Positions 15,403-25,967 of a stretch of 39,466 nucleotides of DNA are shown here, in pieces (position 1 is the stretch's first letter; each line of letters begins with the position of its first letter). The position numbers and the translations under genes were made by a program. This stretch comes from an uncultured Chlorobiaceae bacterium (lineage in GTDB: Bacteria > Bacteroidota > Chlorobiia > Chlorobiales > Chlorobiaceae): positions 1 to 39,466 of the forward strand of contig CAIXLG010000022.1 of assembly GCA_903920215.1 (NCBI GenBank), given 5' to 3'. The notes under the pieces are model-generated. The model did not search any database. It was not told the origin of the DNA and was given only the letters and a program-made list of their open reading frames with translations.

Positions 15403-15918
15403 TCAATAATAAGTTGTTATTTCCTCAAGAGATTTGCGCTTTTTCGGTGAGGGCAATGCATCCGGAGCAGCATACCCAAGGGGAGTGAATGCATAAATCT
15501 CAATATTTCGGTCAAGCTGCAATGCTTCGCGAATGATGCCCGGATCGAAAGCGGCAATCCAGCAGCTTCCCAACCCTTCCCATGCTGCAGCAAGAATCAG
15601 ATGGTCCATGACGATTGTCAGATCGGTTTCGATGGAGTTGTAGTTGTCATGACGGCGTACCCATGCGCTGTTTCTATCACCGGAAACAATCATGAGACAG
15701 GGTGCACTTTGTATCCAGTCACGCTTATAGCAGGGGTATATTTTTTCAAGCACTTCTGGTGATGTGATCACGTGGAAGTGCCAGGGCTGAAGATTATTTG
15801 CCGAAGGCGCCAATCTTCCTGCGTTGAGAATTCTGTTGAGAACCTCTTGGGGAATAGCTCTGCTCATATCAAAGCTGCGGATACTGCTACGATTTGATAC
15901 CAGGTCGCAAAAGTCCAT
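15403..15918 (-). CDS. Nitroreductase-family flavoprotein
   Basis: The 171-residue protein is expected to bind FMN and use NAD(P)H; the substrate is unknown. Family motifs are NRSSIRSFD (8-16), the FMN-contact APSANNLQPWHFHVI (about 38-52), and GLGSCWIAAFDP (about 115-126). I choose the ATG at 15918 because a Shine-Dalgarno-like gaaggtgg precedes it by a few bases and family members begin at MDF; the ATG at 15936, which overlaps the upstream stop, is possible. It is translationally coupled to the upstream gene. Confidence 0.87.
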   Translation of the reverse strand: MDFCDLVSNRSSIRSFDMSRAIPQEVLNRILNAGRLAPSANNLQPWHFHVITSPEVLEKIYPCYKRDWIQSAPCLMIVSGDRNSAWVRRHDNYNSIETDLTIVMDHLILAAAWEGLGSCWIAAFDPGIIREALQLDRNIEIYAFTPLGYAAPDALPSPKKRKSLEEITTYY

Positions 15919-15932
15919 AGTGCCACCTTCGA

Positions 15933-16544
15933 TCATATCTTCTGGATCTTGCAGAAATCTTTGGACATGGAGTGAAACATGCTGTTTGTAGCAGTCTGCA
16001 TAATAAACGTCATCCCTCCATTGACCATGGTTCGAACAACTCTTTTAGGGACAATTCTGAATGCGGGATAAAGGAGAAACTTTACATCGACGCGTAAATC
16101 AAAGTGAACCTTGGTTCTTTTTGCATCTATGCGCTGAATATCCATATCGCCCGAGACTTTTCCCTCAAAAAGGTATTTTTTGGGATCAGAAATTTTATGG
16201 CCGACAGGGTGGTGTTTCCAGCGAACTTTTTTGAAGATTGCATAGCTTTTGATCATTTCCTCGGTGAGATCGTCCGGGTCAGCACATTCGATGTGGTCAG
16301 GCAGTTCAACCTGCAGTTCTTCCGACTGTTCGACAAAAAAGATGATATCAAAAGGGTTGTTTTGCGGATCAGTTACACGGAAATTCCATTTATAGACGTT
16401 CTCAATGTCTGTAAGTTCCACGTTATAGCAGAAAGGGTTAAACCCCAATACTCTTTTCAGATCGGCCAGATAGCTCGCTGTCCGGTCAAATTCTGCAAAA
16501 AATATCCACTCTCCCTTACTTACTCCTGTAGCATGCATTTCCAT
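15933..16544 (-). CDS. Putative SRPBCC/DUF1997-like lipid- or pigment-binding protein
   Basis: The 203-residue cytoplasmic protein has no signal peptide. The pattern resembles the DUF1997 group (START/SRPBCC fold), known from cyanobacteria, plants and green sulfur bacteria: alternating strands in the middle (NVYKWNFRVTDPQNNPFDII; KYLFEGKVSGDMDIQRID; KVHFDLRVDVKF) and a long C-terminal helix (MVNGGMTFIMQTATNSMF) that would close the cavity. Function unknown. It is followed by the nitroreductase with a four-base overlap. A perfect 14-bp palindrome lies 43-56 bp before its start. The family call is from memory and could be wrong; the fold call is more robust than the name. Confidence 0.55.
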   Translation of the reverse strand: MEMHATGVSKGEWIFFAEFDRTASYLADLKRVLGFNPFCYNVELTDIENVYKWNFRVTDPQNNPFDIIFFVEQSEELQVELPDHIECADPDDLTEEMIKSYAIFKKVRWKHHPVGHKISDPKKYLFEGKVSGDMDIQRIDAKRTKVHFDLRVDVKFLLYPAFRIVPKRVVRTMVNGGMTFIMQTATNSMFHSMSKDFCKIQKI

Positions 16545-16586
16545 GTGTATTCAGCGTTCTATAGGTTTCGGTTTATTTGAGAGCGC

Positions 16587-16600
16587 TGGAAAATTTTCCA
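16587..16600. promoter_or_regulatory. 14-bp palindrome before the SRPBCC-nitroreductase pair
   Basis: TGGAAAATTTTCCA is its own reverse complement. It lies in the 140-bp gap between the prfA stop and the downstream start at 16544, a position where an operator would control the two-gene unit. No known regulator is identified. Confidence 0.4.
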
Positions 16601-16684
16601 TGCGGGTAGTTACCTCAAAAAATATAAAGAGAATCTGAGAAAACATATCCTTACAGAACGTTTTATTTGGCGAAAATAGTGAGA

Positions 16685-17758
16685 TTACAGAAGTTCCGCT
16701 TGCAGGCGTTCCGCCTGATCATGCATTTTGAGGGCGTCGATAATATCCTGTATGTCTCCCTGGAGAATCTGGGGAAGAGCATGGCTGGTAAAGCCGATAC
16801 GGTGGTCAGTAACCCTGGATTGAGGGTAGTTGTAGGTGCGGATTTTGGCACTCCGGTCACCGGTCGTTACCATCGAGCGGCGTAAGTCAGCTCTTTGCTG
16901 CTGCTGCTCGGCAAGCTGGATGTCATAGAGTTTTGTCCTGAGCATTTTCATAGCCCTCTCCTTGTTCTGAAGCTGGGAGCGTTCTTCCTGACAGGCAGCA
17001 ACAATACCGCTCGGCATATGGGTGATTCGTACGGCTGTTTCCACCTTATTGACGTTCTGTCCTCCCTTTCCTCCGCTTCGGTAGGTGTCAAACCGCAAAT
17101 CCTCCCTGCGGATTTCAACATCAACCTCTTCGGCTTCCGGCAAAACTGCCACGCTGACTGCAGAAGTATGAATACGCCCCTGTGTTTCTGTATCCGGAAC
17201 CCGCTGTACACGGTGTACTCCACTTTCATATTTCATAGTGCCGTAAACATCATGTCCGCTCACGCCCATGGTAATCTCTCGGAAACCACCCGGCATTGAA
17301 CTTTCATTAAAGTGAAGCACCTCGCACTGCCAACCCTGTTTCTCAGCATACCGTTGGTACATTCTTGTCAGATCAGCGGCAAAAAGTGCGGCCTCCTCTC
17401 CCCCTGTGCCTGCCCGGATTTCAATAATAACATTGCGGGAATCCGCCTCGTCTTTTGGCAGCAGGAGTACTTTTAACTTCTGTTCGAGATCAGGCAGCTT
17501 TTTCTGCAGCTCATTAATTTCGGACTGTATAAGCTCTTTCATTTCCGGATCTTTCTCGATTTTCAGCAGATGGAGAGATTCATCGAGCTCTGTTTTGGCC
17601 TGAGCATAATAATCGTAGGCCTGTACGATTTCCTTAAGGTCGCTGTACTCCTTGTTAAGTTTTCTGAAGCGGGCTTGATCGGCTGCCGCTTTCGGGTCAG
17701 CAAGCAGCTGTTCAAGATCAAGATGTTTTTCTTTTATGGAATGTAGTTTCTCAAGCAT
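16685..17758 (-). CDS. prfA: Peptide chain release factor 1
   Basis: RF1 ends translation at UAA and UAG. The 357-residue protein has the RF1-type tripeptide PxT anticodon as PDT at 188-190 ([14 protein letters not shown]) and the universal GGQ at 232-234 ([11 protein letters not shown]), which enters the peptidyl-transferase centre. Length is normal. It begins 18 bp after the rseP stop, so it belongs to the dxr-rseP-prfA run. Confidence 0.97.
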   Translation of the reverse strand: MLEKLHSIKEKHLDLEQLLADPKAAADQARFRKLNKEYSDLKEIVQAYDYYAQAKTELDESLHLLKIEKDPEMKELIQSEINELQKKLPDLEQKLKVLLLPKDEADSRNVIIEIRAGTGGEEAALFAADLTRMYQRYAEKQGWQCEVLHFNESSMPGGFREITMGVSGHDVYGTMKYESGVHRVQRVPDTETQGRIHTSAVSVAVLPEAEEVDVEIRREDLRFDTYRSGGKGGQNVNKVETAVRITHMPSGIVAACQEERSQLQNKERAMKMLRTKLYDIQLAEQQQQRADLRRSMVTTGDRSAKIRTYNYPQSRVTDHRIGFTSHALPQILQGDIQDIIDALKMHDQAERLQAELL

Positions 17759-17776
17759 TGAATGGGGGCGTCAGCC

Positions 17777-19138
17777 TCAGAGATTGAAAATATCATTGAT
17801 AAGAATGTATGCGAACAGTGCAAGGAGCAGGGCCATGCCAACTTGTTGAATGCGCATTTTAATCTCAAAGGGAATCTCTTTACGGATAACACCTTCAACC
17901 GCGTTCAGAAGGAACTGTCCTCCGTCAAGTGCAGGAACCGGAAGGATATTGATGATCGCGAGAGAAATTGAGAGCATGGACAAGAAATACAAAAAGCTTA
18001 CCGGCCCTTGCTCAGCGCTCTGACTGGCTATTTTGGCAATTTTGATCGGGCCACCGACGGATTTCCGGAAATCTTCCTGACCGGTAAAAATTTTTGCGAA
18101 TCCTTGTACTGTCATGGCGCTCATTTTCCAGGTCTGTCCAACTCCGCTCACTATAGCGCCGCCGAAACCAAGTTTTCTTCTTTCGGTAGCGATTGTCTGT
18201 TTGAGCGAAATGCCGATTTTTCCCACATTGCTTGGTACAACTGTGGTCACAAACGTTTTGCCTTTAGCACGAAGGTACTCCGCAGTGATTTTATCCCCAG
18301 CTGCAGGTTCCAGATATTGCCAGGTAATTGTGATAGGTTTTGCTGCATGTGCGGAGATAATACCTACGACTTCAGTCCAGTCGGCAACCGGGGTTCCGTT
18401 TATTGCCGTAATAAGGCCTCCGGATTTAATTCCTGCCTGGCGGGCTGGCTGCTTTGCAAGAACTTCATCTATGACTGGCGGAACAGTAGGTCGGATGCCA
18501 AGGCTGCGACTGTCGTTGATCTTCGTCATGATGTTCGACGGAGAATAAAGGGTGATGTTTTTGCCATCACGAAGAATAGTGTAGTTAAGCGACTTGGCAG
18601 TGAAGAGTTCCGGGTCCAGTGCTTCTTCCCAGCTTTTGAGCTGTTTGCCATTTGCAAGTAAAAGCCGGTCTCCGGTTTTCATACCCATTGTTGCAAATAC
18701 AGATCCTTTTTCAACAAAGGCAGGATTATTGACGCTTGTCCGGGGTTCCCCAAGAACAAGCGTGATACCGATAAAGATCACTGTGGCCAGAATCAGGTTC
18801 ATCGTTACCCCTCCGGCAAGAACAATGAGGCGTTGCCACACAGGTTTTGCCCTGAACTCCCAGGGCTGCAGCTCCGAACCCTGATAATCGGTGTCGAGGC
18901 TTTCATCAACCATGCCGGCTATCTTTACATAACCGCCAAGAGGAAAAACGCCAAGTCCATATTCGGTTTCACCGATTTTCTTTTTCCAGAATCTCAGATT
19001 ATAAAAGTCAAAACCGATATAAAACTTGTCAACCCTCATGCCGAAAAGTTTCGCGGTCAGAAAATGGCCGAGTTCATGCGCAGTGACAAGGATAAAAATG
19101 GCAACAATGAAAAAAAATGTCGAGCTAAGAAAATCCAT
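17777..19138 (-). CDS. rseP: Site-2 intramembrane metalloprotease RseP
   Basis: The 453-residue inner-membrane zinc protease cuts membrane proteins inside the lipid bilayer, classically anti-sigma factors. The zinc motif HELGH is at 21-25 in the first helix; the third ligand lies in [12 protein letters not shown] near the C-terminus. A periplasmic part (about 120-330) contains PDZ-like sequence ([20 protein letters not shown]). The C-terminal helix ends with [13 protein letters not shown]. Gene order dxr-rseP is common in bacteria. Target proteins here are unknown. Confidence 0.95.
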   Translation of the reverse strand: MDFLSSTFFFIVAIFILVTAHELGHFLTAKLFGMRVDKFYIGFDFYNLRFWKKKIGETEYGLGVFPLGGYVKIAGMVDESLDTDYQGSELQPWEFRAKPVWQRLIVLAGGVTMNLILATVIFIGITLVLGEPRTSVNNPAFVEKGSVFATMGMKTGDRLLLANGKQLKSWEEALDPELFTAKSLNYTILRDGKNITLYSPSNIMTKINDSRSLGIRPTVPPVIDEVLAKQPARQAGIKSGGLITAINGTPVADWTEVVGIISAHAAKPITITWQYLEPAAGDKITAEYLRAKGKTFVTTVVPSNVGKIGISLKQTIATERRKLGFGGAIVSGVGQTWKMSAMTVQGFAKIFTGQEDFRKSVGGPIKIAKIASQSAEQGPVSFLYFLSMLSISLAIINILPVPALDGGQFLLNAVEGVIRKEIPFEIKMRIQQVGMALLLALFAYILINDIFNL

Positions 19139-19207
19139 AACAATCCTTCGTTTCAGAAAAAAAAGCAGTATAGCCGTTGGAGCGGTTTGCCAGCTTCTTT
19201 TATTTGG

Positions 19208-20356
19208 TTATGCAATAAATTTTTGAGCGGTTTCACGTGCCCATCTGTCAGCCTGAAGATATTCATCAAGTTCAACGGGAGTATATGCCTGGTGAGCCTG
19301 CATGGTTTTCTCAACAGTTGCCGCAATGTCGGTAAATCCAATCTTTTTATCGAGAAAAGCTGCCACAGCAATCTCGTTTGCTGCGTTAAGGACTGCCGGA
19401 TACGTTCTGCCTGCTTTCAACGCGTCAAACGCAAGACTGAGAGCGGGGAACCTTACCATATCAGGCTCTTCAAACGTTAACGTCCCAATCTTGATAAGGT
19501 CGAGTTTCTGGATACCGCTTTCGCACCGCTCGGGATAAGACAAAGCATAGGCGATCGGTGCCCGCATATCGGGAGAACCCAGCTGGGCTATGACGCAGCC
19601 ATCAATATATTCAACCATAGAGTGAATGATACTTTGGGGATGGACAACAACGCCGATTTTTTCAGCAGGCATGTTAAAAAGCCAGTGCGCTTCAATCACC
19701 TCAAGCCCCTTGTTCATCATTGTTGCGGAGTCAATGGTGATTTTTGCACCCATAGACCATTGCGGGTGTTTAAGAGCCTGCTCAAGCCTGACATTTTTCA
19801 GCTCTTCAGCTGCTGTATTGCGGAACGGTCCTCCTGAAGCAGTAAGAATGATGCGTTCAACATCTTCTGTCCGGTGCCCCTCAAGTGACTGAAAGATTGC
19901 TGAGTGCTCGCTGTCAACAGGAAGCAGGCGGACATTATGTTTTTTTACCAGATCAGAAACCAGTTGACCAGCAACAACAAGGGTTTCCTTGTTTGCAAGG
20001 GCGATATGCTTTCCTGCCTTTATAGCGTTTACTGTAGGCACAAGGCCGGCAGCACCGACAATTGCCGATACCACCATATCGGATCCATCCGCAGCGGCAA
20101 TGGTAGAGGCTCCTTCCACACCATACAAAATTTCCGGTTTGTAATCTTTAAGCAGTGCCTCAAGCTTTTTTGCCGATGCTGCATCTTTGACTGAAACAGC
20201 ATCAGGCATGAACTCCTTGATCTGTTCCGCCAGCGCAGTAACATCCTGTCCTGCGGCAAGGCAGGAAACACTGAATTTTTCAGGGTGCTGCCTGACGACA
20301 TCAAGGGTACTGAGCCCGATTGAGCCGGTAGAGCCGAGGATGGTGAGTGATCTCAT
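19208..20356 (-). CDS. dxr: 1-deoxy-D-xylulose 5-phosphate reductoisomerase
   Basis: Dxr makes 2-C-methyl-D-erythritol 4-phosphate with NADPH, the second step of the non-mevalonate isoprenoid pathway (needed for quinones, carotenoids and, if phototrophic, chlorophyll tails). The 382-residue protein has the NADPH motif LGSTGSIG (7-14), the metal-binding [11 protein letters not shown] (about 145-155), and the catalytic loop TASGGPFR...[23 protein letters not shown] (split here). Typical length. Likely first gene of dxr-rseP-prfA, with 69 bp to rseP. Confidence 0.97.
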   Translation of the reverse strand: MRSLTILGSTGSIGLSTLDVVRQHPEKFSVSCLAAGQDVTALAEQIKEFMPDAVSVKDAASAKKLEALLKDYKPEILYGVEGASTIAAADGSDMVVSAIVGAAGLVPTVNAIKAGKHIALANKETLVVAGQLVSDLVKKHNVRLLPVDSEHSAIFQSLEGHRTEDVERIILTASGGPFRNTAAEELKNVRLEQALKHPQWSMGAKITIDSATMMNKGLEVIEAHWLFNMPAEKIGVVVHPQSIIHSMVEYIDGCVIAQLGSPDMRAPIAYALSYPERCESGIQKLDLIKIGTLTFEEPDMVRFPALSLAFDALKAGRTYPAVLNAANEIAVAAFLDKKIGFTDIAATVEKTMQAHQAYTPVELDEYLQADRWARETAQKFIA

Positions 20357-20468
20357 AATGAGTAAAAAAATTATCAGGCTTGGTGAATTATCGGCCTGAA
20401 TTTATGCTTTTTAGTGAAGGCATACAAATAACTGGTCATGACTCTCTTTCAGAAGCAGTTTTTTCTTT

Positions 20469-20496
20469 TTGTAATCCCCTGAAATTATATTATAAT
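20469..20496 (+). promoter_or_regulatory. Promoter of tRNA-Val
   Basis: TTGTAA (20469-20474), a 16-bp spacer and a perfect TATAAT (20491-20496) lie 14 bases before the tRNA. Transcription should start at about 20503. Confidence 0.6.
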
Positions 20497-20510
20497 TGTG
20501 CCCTTGTAAT

Positions 20511-20584
20511 GGGTTCCTAGCTCAGCTGGTTAGAGCGACTGGTTTACACCCAGTAGGTCGGGGGTTCGAATCCCTCGGGACCCA
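20511..20584 (+). tRNA. tRNA-Val (anticodon UAC)
   Basis: A 74-base cloverleaf: acceptor GGGTTCC/GGGACCC (one T-G pair), D-loop AGCTCAGCTGGTTAGAGC, anticodon arm ACTGG-TTTACAC-CCAGT with TAC in the loop, and T arm with GGTTCGAATCC-type loop. Discriminator base A at 20584. The following bases are CAC, so CCA is not encoded and must be added. UAC in the wobble position reads all or most valine codons. Confidence 0.97.
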
Positions 20585-20607
20585 CACATAATTTCTCATG
20601 GACGAAT

Positions 20608-20632
20608 AAAAGGCAGGTAACCCCTGCCTTTT
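20608..20632. terminator. Intrinsic terminator, tRNA-Val / ftsH
   Basis: Perfect 10-bp arms aaaaggcagg and cctgcctttt with a 5-base loop. A-runs and T-runs on both sides allow use in both directions, for the tRNA (plus) and ftsH (minus). Confidence 0.9.
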
Positions 20633-20681
20633 ATGTTTTCCGCACTTTGAAAAGTTTTATTCCATTTAGCGTTCAGTGCTT

Positions 20682-22757
20682 TCAGTTTTCCGGGATATTT
20701 CTTTCCACTCTCAGTCTTGCAACAGCTGCTTCAAGCTCCGCCTGCTCATGCTCGCTGAGCTTGTCTGTACTTACGGAACTACTGCCGTTACTCTCGTCTG
20801 AGCTATCTTCTTCAATATGGACAGGAAAGAGGCTTGCAGGACGTTTCCCCAGAATTTCCTCAATCTGAGCGTATTGAAGCATCTCCTTCAGCAGCAGTTC
20901 ATTAGCAAGCTTTTCAAGCTTTTCACGATTCAGCGTCAGTAAATTCATAACGTTCAGGCGAGATGCCTCTACGATAGCCATTACCTCCCTGTCGATAAGA
21001 CGCGCAGTTTCCTCGCCGTACTTTTTGTCAATACCCGGACTTCCGTAATAGGGGTTATTGCTTTCAAAGAACGAAAGGTTTCCAAGTTTTTCGCTCATCC
21101 CGTAAACCATGACCATGTTATAAGCTATACTTGTTACCTTTTCAAGGTCATTCTGCGCTCCGGTCGAGATTTCGTTGAAAATAATCTCTTCTGCAATGCG
21201 CCCGCCGAGAAGACCGCAAATACGAGCAAGAAGCTCACTTTTCGTCATGAGATAGCGATCCTCAAGCGGGATGTTCATAGTATAGCCGAGAGCGCTCATC
21301 CCTCTTGGAACAATGGATATTTTCTGGACAGGATCGTTCTCTGCCATCATCCAGCTTATAATGGCATGACCCGCTTCATGATAGGCAACAATCTGCTTTT
21401 CTCGCGGATTGATAACCTTGTTCTTTTTTTCAAGTCCAGCCACTACACGCTCAATTGCATCCTCAAAGTCTTTCATCTCAATGCTCAGCTTGTTGCGTCG
21501 CGATGCCAGCAACGCAGCTTCGTTGGCGGCATTGGCAATTTCTGCACCTGCAAATCCTGGAGTCTGCGATGCAAGGGCTTTCAGGTTGACATCCGTTGAA
21601 AGCGAAAGATCCTTGGTGTGAACTTTGAATATATCAATACGTCCTTTGAGGTCAGGTTTGTCCACCATGATCTGGCGATCAAAACGACCCGGTCTAAGGA
21701 GTGCTGAATCAAGTACATCGGGTCGGTTTGTCGCGGCTATCAAAATGACGCCTTTGTCAGTTGCAAATCCGTCCATTTCAACAAGCAGCTGGTTCAAGGT
21801 GTTTTCACGCTCGTCATTGGCTCCCATCATTGCCCCTTTTCCTCTGCTGCGACCCACAGCATCGATTTCATCGATAAAGATTATGCAGGGGGCTTTTTCT
21901 TTGGCTTGCTTGAAAAGGTCGCGAACTCTTGCAGCACCGACACCGACAAACATTTCCACAAAGTCCGAACCGCTGATGCTGAAAAACGGCACATCAGCCT
22001 CACCTGCAACAGCTTTTGCCAGAAGAGTTTTTCCTGTACCTGGAGGGCCAACAAGCAGGACTCCTTTTGGCAGTTTTCCGCCGAGGGTCGTATACTTTTT
22101 CGGATCCTTGAGGAAGTCGACTACTTCCATGACCTCAGCCTTCGCCTCATCAAGTCCAGCTACATCTTTGAAGGTGATGCGGGTGTGTTCGTCAAGGTTT
22201 TCATAAAGTGCGGCCTTGTTTTTGCTGATATTCATGAACTGCGATCCCGGCCCGCCCATTCGACGGAAAACAAAAAAGTAAATACCGATCAGAAGACCAA
22301 AAGGCAGTATCCATTGAAGCAGTTCACTAATCCATGTGTTGCTCGCAACTCCTTGGTACTTAATGCCTTTTTGTTCAAGAAGTTCTATCAGCGATTCATC
22401 CCGTACGGCATTGACATAAATCTCGTCCTGCTTTGATGTGGACTGAGGAAGAAACATGCCGGGGCCGTCTTTCTGGGGTTCCTTTGCTGTTACACCGGTA
22501 TTCATGCCTGGTTTCAGTTTCAGATAGATCCTCTCCTGAGCTATTTTTACTGATTCTATCTTGTTTTCTGCAATGAGCTTGCGGAATGTACTATAGGGGA
22601 TTTCCTGTGTCGAGCCCGACCAGAAAAAGGCAAGCTGAACTCCTATGAGAAGAACAATAACGACCACATAATACATTATCGAGAATTTCGGACGCGGTAC
22701 GTTGTTTTCCGGTAGATTTTTATAGGGATTTGAGGGTTTACTCAGTTTTTTTGCCAT
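20682..22757 (-). CDS. ftsH: ATP-dependent zinc metalloprotease FtsH
   Basis: FtsH degrades misassembled and short-lived membrane and soluble proteins. I use the ATG at 22757 (MAKKLSKP); a TTG just before it is the only upstream alternative. The 691-residue protein has two membrane segments (about 27-46 and 147-165) around a periplasmic domain. The AAA+ domain has Walker A GPPGTGKT (237-244), Walker B IIFIDEID, and the second region of homology [19 protein letters not shown]. The protease zinc motif is HEAGH (460-464). The C-terminal tail is Glu/Ser-rich. It is divergent from pyrF across 270 bp. Confidence 0.97.
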   Translation of the reverse strand: MAKKLSKPSNPYKNLPENNVPRPKFSIMYYVVVIVLLIGVQLAFFWSGSTQEIPYSTFRKLIAENKIESVKIAQERIYLKLKPGMNTGVTAKEPQKDGPGMFLPQSTSKQDEIYVNAVRDESLIELLEQKGIKYQGVASNTWISELLQWILPFGLLIGIYFFVFRRMGGPGSQFMNISKNKAALYENLDEHTRITFKDVAGLDEAKAEVMEVVDFLKDPKKYTTLGGKLPKGVLLVGPPGTGKTLLAKAVAGEADVPFFSISGSDFVEMFVGVGAARVRDLFKQAKEKAPCIIFIDEIDAVGRSRGKGAMMGANDERENTLNQLLVEMDGFATDKGVILIAATNRPDVLDSALLRPGRFDRQIMVDKPDLKGRIDIFKVHTKDLSLSTDVNLKALASQTPGFAGAEIANAANEAALLASRRNKLSIEMKDFEDAIERVVAGLEKKNKVINPREKQIVAYHEAGHAIISWMMAENDPVQKISIVPRGMSALGYTMNIPLEDRYLMTKSELLARICGLLGGRIAEEIIFNEISTGAQNDLEKVTSIAYNMVMVYGMSEKLGNLSFFESNNPYYGSPGIDKKYGEETARLIDREVMAIVEASRLNVMNLLTLNREKLEKLANELLLKEMLQYAQIEEILGKRPASLFPVHIEEDSSDESNGSSSVSTDKLSEHEQAELEAAVARLRVERNIPEN

Positions 22758-22962
22758 CAATCATCATTCAGGGTTATAATAAAGCGACTCAGGTCATTGT
22801 TCACCGTTCGCGTAGTTACGAAATTCAATTTACGGGATTCTTCCATTTAAAGAAGCATCTCATAAGAAAACATGTTATATATTACCAGCATATAAACTGT
22901 ATTCTTGCAGTTATAAGTTTCATTTAGGTTTGCGGGTTTTTGTCCGGGTGATTTTTTTGCGT

Positions 22963-23000
22963 TATACCGCATTCGTTTATGGTGTATAGGGTTTTTTTTT
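22963..23000 (+). promoter_or_regulatory. Hairpin plus T9 run in the pyrF leader (possible attenuator)
   Basis: Imperfect arms TATACC and GGTGTATA (22963-22968, 22981-22988) are followed by GGG and nine Ts (22992-23000), 27 bases before the pyrF start. It looks like an intrinsic terminator but is weak (about six pairs, one bulge). The T run could also allow UTP-sensitive slippage. The rest of the 270-bp gap (22758-23027) has no clear element. Confidence 0.3.
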
Positions 23001-23027
23001 ACAATTTCAGAGAGGCAGGGTAAAGCT

Positions 23028-23852
23028 ATGAGCGTAGTTCGGGATAAGACAAACTGCAGAATATCAGCATTGAAATCTCTCCTGTGTGTCGGTCTTGACA
23101 GCGATCCTGAAAAAATCCCAAAGTTTTTTTTTGAATATGCAAATCCTGTTCTGGAGTTTAACAGCTCAGTTATCAGAGCAACAAGTGATGTAGCTGTAGC
23201 CTATAAGCTGAATACCGCTTTTTACGAAGCCAGAGGTATTGCTGGATTACAGGATATGGAAAAAACACTCCTTCAAATTCCCGACACAGTCATGACGATT
23301 GCCGATGCCAAACGGGCTGATATCGGCAACACAAGCAGGATGTACGCTCAGGCTTTTTTCGAGCACTGGCCATTTGATGCCGTGACGGTTGCCCCATACA
23401 TGGGGTTTGACTCCCTCGAACCATTTTTTGCCTATGAGGATAAGCTGGTATTTGTTCTTGGCCTTACCTCAAATAAAGGTTCTGAAGATTTTGAAGAACA
23501 GAGAATGCAGAATGGGCGGCCGCTCTATTGCAGCGTGCTTGAACATGTTGCATCATGGAGCAGGAACGGAAACGGTGGTGTTGTCGTTGGTGCAACTAAA
23601 AGTACCTTGCTTGACGAGATTCGTCGTGAAGTTCCCGGGCTTTTTCTGCTGATCCCAGGGGTAGGTGCACAGGGTGGCTCGCTTGAAGATGCTGTCAATT
23701 TTGGAGTTGATGTAAACCGCCAAAGTGCTGTTATCAATGTCAGCAGAGGTTTAATTTATCCCTCCGGGTCTTTTTCCTGTATAGACGATTATGAAAGTGC
23801 GGTTGCCAGAGAGGCTGCAATAATTCATGCTGAAATGAAGCGGGTTTTATAG
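23028..23852 (+). CDS. pyrF: Orotidine 5'-phosphate decarboxylase (type 2)
   Basis: PyrF makes UMP from OMP, the last step of de novo pyrimidine synthesis. The 274-residue length and motif pattern are those of the type 2 family, longer than the E. coli type: LCVGLDSDPEKIP at about 19-31, the catalytic DAKRADIGNT (about 88-97, Asp-Lys-x-x-Asp), APYMGFDSLEPF, and the C-terminal phosphate loop LIPGVGAQGG (about 205-214). Its leader contains a terminator-like hairpin with a T9 run. glmS follows after 86 bp. Confidence 0.96.
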   Translation: MSVVRDKTNCRISALKSLLCVGLDSDPEKIPKFFFEYANPVLEFNSSVIRATSDVAVAYKLNTAFYEARGIAGLQDMEKTLLQIPDTVMTIADAKRADIGNTSRMYAQAFFEHWPFDAVTVAPYMGFDSLEPFFAYEDKLVFVLGLTSNKGSEDFEEQRMQNGRPLYCSVLEHVASWSRNGNGGVVVGATKSTLLDEIRREVPGLFLLIPGVGAQGGSLEDAVNFGVDVNRQSAVINVSRGLIYPSGSFSCIDDYESAVAREAAIIHAEMKRVL

Positions 23853-23938
23853 CTGATTCTGGTTAGCGCAATCAATCATTTCTCAACTTCACAGGTTTTC
23901 CGGTGAGTTTCTTAATAACTCTAAAAATTAATAAGGTT

Positions 23939-25783
23939 ATGTGTGGAATTGTTGGATATATAGGGTGGCGTGAAGCTGCTCCGCTGCTTCTGAAAGGGTT
24001 GAAGCGGCTTGAATATAGAGGTTATGATTCGGCAGGGGTCGCCTTGTTGAATGAAAGTCTTTTGGTTATGAAGCAGAAGGGCAGCGTCAGCGGCCTTGAG
24101 GTTGCGACTGAAGGCCTGAGTAAGGAAATGAAGGCTGCGACGATAGGCATTGGGCATACAAGGTGGGCTACCCATGGTGAACCAAATGATATCAATGCTC
24201 ATCCGCACCAGAACACCGTCGGCGATATCGCTGTTATTCATAACGGGATTATTGAAAACTATTCGGCCCTGAAACAGGAGCTGATCTCCCAGGGATATAT
24301 ATTTTCAAGCGATACCGATTCTGAGGTGCTGGTTCACCTGATCGACAGGATATGGAACAGTGATTCCTCACTTGACCTTGAATCGGCGACCCGTAACGCT
24401 CTTCGTCATGTTGACGGCGCATACGGTATTTGCGTGATCTCTTCGCGGGAACCTGACAAGATCATTGTTGCACGCAAAGGCAGCCCGCTGGTGATCGGTA
24501 TCGGTACCGGGGAATATTTCATTGCATCTGATGCAGCTCCGATTGTTGAGCATACCAATAAAGTGGTTTATCTCTCCGATGGTGAGCTCGCTGTAGTGAA
24601 AAAGGATGGCTACGTTGTAAAGACGATTGAGAATGTTGAACAGCAAAAAATTATAACCGAACTTGATTTTTCCCTTGAAAAAATAGAGAAAGGCGGCTTT
24701 GAGCATTTCATGCTCAAAGAGATTTTTGAACAGCCAGCCGTTATGCACGATGTGATGAGGGGACGTGTGCGACTTGATGAGGGCCGGATTTGTCTTGGCG
24801 GGATCGAGGATTATCTCGACCGTTTGAAGCAGGCGAAGCGTATCGTCATTTGTGCCTGCGGAACAAGCTGGCATGCCGCTTTGATTGGCGAATATCTCAT
24901 TGAGGAGTTTGCCCGTATTCCGGTAGAGGTTGATTATGCCTCAGAGTTCAGGTATCGCAATCCCATTGTCGGTGTTGATGATGTAGTAATTCTTATTTCC
25001 CAGTCGGGTGAAACTGCCGATACACTTGCAGCCCTTCGAACAGCTAAGGAAAAAGGGGCCCTTGTGATGGGAATATGTAACGTTGTCGGCTCTACTATTG
25101 CCCGCGAAACCCTGTGCGGCATGTATACCCATGCAGGCCCGGAGGTAGGCGTAGCATCGACTAAAGCCTTTACAGCGCAGGTCATCATGCTCTATATGCT
25201 TGCTCTTGCACTCAGCAGAGGAAGAACCCTCTCACAGGACGAGATTACCCTGAATCTCAGGGAGCTTTCACGTCTTCCTGAAAAAGCCACACGTATTCTT
25301 GAACTCGACAGTCAGATCAAGGATATAGCAGAGCGTTTCAAGGACGCAAAAAATGCGCTGTATCTCGGGCGCGGCTTCAACTTCCCTGTGGCTCTTGAAG
25401 GTGCGTTGAAACTCAAGGAGATATCTTATATACACGCAGAAGGTTATCCTGCCGCTGAAATGAAACACGGCCCGATTGCCTTGATTGACAAGGATATGCC
25501 GGTTATTTTTATTGCTACCCGCGACAGCACCTACTCCAAAATTCTCAGTAATATTGAGGAAGTGCGCAGTCGTAAAGGTCGGGTTATTGCGATTGCCAAT
25601 GAAGGGGACCAGGAAGTAAGCCGTCTTGCCGAACATGTCATCTATATTCCGCAATCTTCAGGGCCGATTACACCTCTGTTAACGGTCATTCCTCTGCAGC
25701 TCCTTGCCTATCATATCGCTACACTCCGTGGCTGTAATGTTGACAGACCGAGAAATCTCGCAAAATCTGTGACCGTCGAATAA
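23939..25783 (+). CDS. glmS: Glutamine--fructose-6-phosphate aminotransferase (isomerizing)
   Basis: GlmS makes glucosamine 6-phosphate for peptidoglycan and lipopolysaccharide. The start must be the ATG at 23939, because the N-terminal nucleophile is the Cys right after the initiator Met (MCGIVGYIG); an in-frame ATG at 23903 would bury it. The 614-residue product has the glutaminase domain (GHTRWATHGEP, VIHNGIIENY) and two SIS sugar-isomerase domains (ACGTSWHAALIGEYLIE, SQSGETADTLAALR, and GRGFNFPVALEGALKLKE), and ends in the usual LAKSVTVE. The 86-base leader is too short for a glmS ribozyme. Confidence 0.97.
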   Translation: MCGIVGYIGWREAAPLLLKGLKRLEYRGYDSAGVALLNESLLVMKQKGSVSGLEVATEGLSKEMKAATIGIGHTRWATHGEPNDINAHPHQNTVGDIAVIHNGIIENYSALKQELISQGYIFSSDTDSEVLVHLIDRIWNSDSSLDLESATRNALRHVDGAYGICVISSREPDKIIVARKGSPLVIGIGTGEYFIASDAAPIVEHTNKVVYLSDGELAVVKKDGYVVKTIENVEQQKIITELDFSLEKIEKGGFEHFMLKEIFEQPAVMHDVMRGRVRLDEGRICLGGIEDYLDRLKQAKRIVICACGTSWHAALIGEYLIEEFARIPVEVDYASEFRYRNPIVGVDDVVILISQSGETADTLAALRTAKEKGALVMGICNVVGSTIARETLCGMYTHAGPEVGVASTKAFTAQVIMLYMLALALSRGRTLSQDEITLNLRELSRLPEKATRILELDSQIKDIAERFKDAKNALYLGRGFNFPVALEGALKLKEISYIHAEGYPAAEMKHGPIALIDKDMPVIFIATRDSTYSKILSNIEEVRSRKGRVIAIANEGDQEVSRLAEHVIYIPQSSGPITPLLTVIPLQLLAYHIATLRGCNVDRPRNLAKSVTVE

Positions 25784-25817
25784 CGGCAGAAACTTTCAGG
25801 CAGCACATCTTTATGAC

Positions 25818-25863
25818 AATAAAACCGGGCGGGCATATCAGTCTTCCCGGTTTTATTTTTTTC
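25818..25863 (+). terminator. Intrinsic terminator after glmS
   Basis: Perfect 12-bp stem: aataaaaccggg (25818-25829) and cccggttttatt (25846-25857), 16-base loop, then more Ts. It is 35 bp after the glmS stop. Confidence 0.92.
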
Positions 25864-25967
25864 TTAAATATCTCCAGTGGGAATTATTATGCATAATAGC
25901 CTGTTCAGTAACAGGTTATGTCCCTTTTAATTCATGCGATTTTTTTTCACTACAACTGAAATAGCGT

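Noticed and set aside
23853-23938. glmS ribozyme
   Set aside because: The 86-base leader is shorter than the ribozyme (about 150 or more) and the self-cleaving core is not visible.
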